Of a stretch of DNA of 5,583 nt, positions 4,368 to 5,583 are shown in pieces (positions within the stretch are counted from its first letter, which is position 1; each line of letters starts with the position of its first letter). The position numbers were made by a program, and so were the translations under genes. Source of the DNA: Eubacteriales bacterium (lineage in GTDB: Bacteria > Bacillota > Clostridia > JANYKE01). The notes under the pieces are model-generated. The model searched no databases. It saw only the letters and a list, made by a program, of their open reading frames with translations, and was not told the origin of the DNA. The stretch is taken from assembly GCA_025361685.1 (NCBI GenBank), contig JANYKE010000180.1:1-5583 (forward strand), in the 5' to 3' direction.

Positions 4368-5583
4368 TCTTTTAGGTATTGGCCGGTGTAGGATTTAGGG
4401 TTCTTGGCGACTTCCTCGGGACTGCCTTTGGCTACGACGCGGCCACCTTTGTCACCGCCGTCGGGACCTAAGTCTATGATGTAGTCTGCTGTCTTTATTA
4501 TATCCAAATTGTGCTCGATTACAACTATTGTGTTGCCGCTGTCGGTGAGGCGGTGCAGCATTTCGATTAGCTTGTGGACGTCGGCCATGTGCAAACCGGT
4601 TGTAGGTTCGTCTAAAATGTAAATGGTCTTGCCGGTGCTTTTTTTGGAGAGTTCGGATGCTAGCTTTATGCGCTGTGCCTCGCCGCCGGATAGGGTTGTG
4701 GAAGGCTGGCCAAGCTTGACATATCCAAGGCCGACGTCGGAAAGTGTTTGGATCTTCCTGAGGATGCGCGGTACGTTCTTGAAAAATTCGAGCGCATCTT
4801 CGATTGTCATGTCAAGAATCTGGGCAATGTTCTTACCCTTGTAGGTTACTTCTAAAGTTTCGCGGTTGTATCTTTTGCCGGCGCACACTTCGCACGGCAC
4901 GTAGATGTCAGGGAGAAAGTGCATTTCGATTTTGATGCTTCCGTCTCCGGAGCACGCTTCGCATCTGCCGCCTCGGACATTGAAGCTGAATCTGCCGGGC
5001 GAATAGCCGCGAACTTTTGCTTCGGTGGTGCTTGAGAAGACCTGGCGTATAATGTCGAAGACTCCGGTGTAGGTTGCGGGGTTGGACCTGGGTGTGCGCC
5101 CTATTGGAGACTGGTCAATATTTATTATCTTATCTAGATGCTCGATACCTCTTATCTCGTCATGTTTGCCTGCCTTGGTTCGAGCCTTGTTGAGTGCTGA
5201 TGCAAGTTTGTTATAAATAATCTCGTTGACAAGTGAGCTCTTGCCTGAGCCGGACACGCCGGTTACGCAGGTAAACATTCCGCCGAGCGGTATCGAAACA
5301 TTGATTCCTTTTAAATTATTTTCGCGAGCGCCTACAATCTCCAACCAATTTCCGTTCGGCTGACGCCGCGTGCTCGGAATAGCAATTTTTAATTTGCCAC
5401 TTAAGTATTGTCCGGTAATTGATTTTTTACAAGCAATAATGTCTTTGACCTTGCCCTGTGCAACCAAGTAGCCGCCGTGTATTCCGGCGCCCGGTCCGAT
5501 GTCGATGATGTGATCCGCCATGTGCATCGTTTCCTCGTCATGCTCAACAACAATTAGCGTGTTGCCGAGGTCGCGCAAATGCT
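4358..5583 (-). CDS. uvrA: UvrABC excinuclease subunit A, C-terminal part (5' end beyond window)
   Basis: UvrA is the DNA-damage-recognition ATPase of nucleotide excision repair; its dimer scans DNA and loads UvrB. The window shows the last 408 or so of about 940 residues. The frame is open to the right edge, and the apparent start at 5578 is an internal Leu codon (TTG) preceded by a His codon. Counting from that Leu: the end of the first ATPase half with its H-loop (VVEHDEE, 11-17); second Walker A GVSGSGKS (107-114); a zinc finger C206-x2-C209-x19-C229-x2-C232; the ABC signature LSGGE (296-300) with QRIKLASEL; Walker B ILDEP (321-325); and H-loop H356. All key residues are intact and the C-terminus is of ordinary length. 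Composition is more GC-rich than the rest of the window. clpE follows 187 bases downstream on the same strand without a clear terminator between. Confidence 0.97.
   Translation of the reverse strand, partial: HLRDLGNTLIVVEHDEETMHMADHIIDIGPGAGIHGGYLVAQGKVKDIIACKKSITGQYLSGKLKIAIPSTRRQPNGNWLEIVGARENNLKGINVSIPLGGMFTCVTGVSGSGKSSLVNEIIYNKLASALNKARTKAGKHDEIRGIEHLDKIINIDQSPIGRTPRSNPATYTGVFDIIRQVFSSTTEAKVRGYSPGRFSFNVRGGRCEACSGDGSIKIEMHFLPDIYVPCEVCAGKRYNRETLEVTYKGKNIAQILDMTIEDALEFFKNVPRILRKIQTLSDVGLGYVKLGQPSTTLSGGEAQRIKLASELSKKSTGKTIYILDEPTTGLHMADVHKLIEMLHRLTDSGNTIVVIEHNLDIIKTADYIIDLGPDGGDKGGRVVAKGSPEEVAKNPKSYTGQYLKEIL

Noticed and set aside
4623..4844. 73-codon plus-strand open frame opposite uvrA
   Set aside because: Shadow of the conserved signature and Walker B region of uvrA on the other strand.

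Overview
The window looks like chromosomal DNA from a low-to-mid GC Firmicute, most likely a member of the Clostridia. The clues are a four-cysteine L33 protein, a ClpE-type Clp ATPase with an N-terminal zinc finger, a HrcA/CIRCE-like operator, strong purine-rich ribosome binding sites, and promoters carrying the TRTGN extension upstream of the -10 box. No mobile element, CRISPR array, rRNA or tRNA gene was seen. The genes are housekeeping and stress genes; most of what is unusual lies in the intergenic DNA and in the ends of the Clp protein.

Layout. Positions 16-165 (minus strand) hold rpmG, ribosomal protein L33, whose stop codon is followed by a duplicated Shine-Dalgarno-like sequence running off the left edge. 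Positions 166-678 are a roughly 510-base divergent intergenic region. It carries two tandem minus-strand promoters for rpmG, a short hairpin sitting on the start site of the nearer one, a perfect 22-bp palindrome, a heptanucleotide tandem array (14 full AACCTGY-type units), and an extended -10 promoter for the plus-strand gene. Positions 679-1416 (plus) encode a PlsC/LPLAT-family acyltransferase of visibly lower GC than its neighbours. Positions 1492-1521 are a strong intrinsic terminator for the minus-strand gene that converges on it. Positions 1555-4170 (minus) encode a large Clp AAA+ unfoldase of ClpE type, with an N-terminal zinc finger, an acidic-to-basic linker, two AAA+ modules and a repetitive Ala/Thr/Ser/Pro-rich C-terminal tail. 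Its promoter overlaps a half-degenerate CIRCE operator. Positions 4358-5583 (minus) are the C-terminal 43% or so of UvrA, cut by the right edge.

How they fit together. uvrA and clpE are codirectional, 187 bases apart, with no convincing terminator between them, so DNA-repair and protein quality-control functions may be partly co-transcribed. clpE also has its own heat-shock-type promoter. The acyltransferase (membrane phospholipid synthesis) and rpmG (translation, probably leading a secE/nusG operon that is not in view) diverge from a repeat-rich spacer. All four promoters I can recognise share the TRTGN extended -10 element, and the far rpmG promoter and the clpE promoter have an identical 11-base core.
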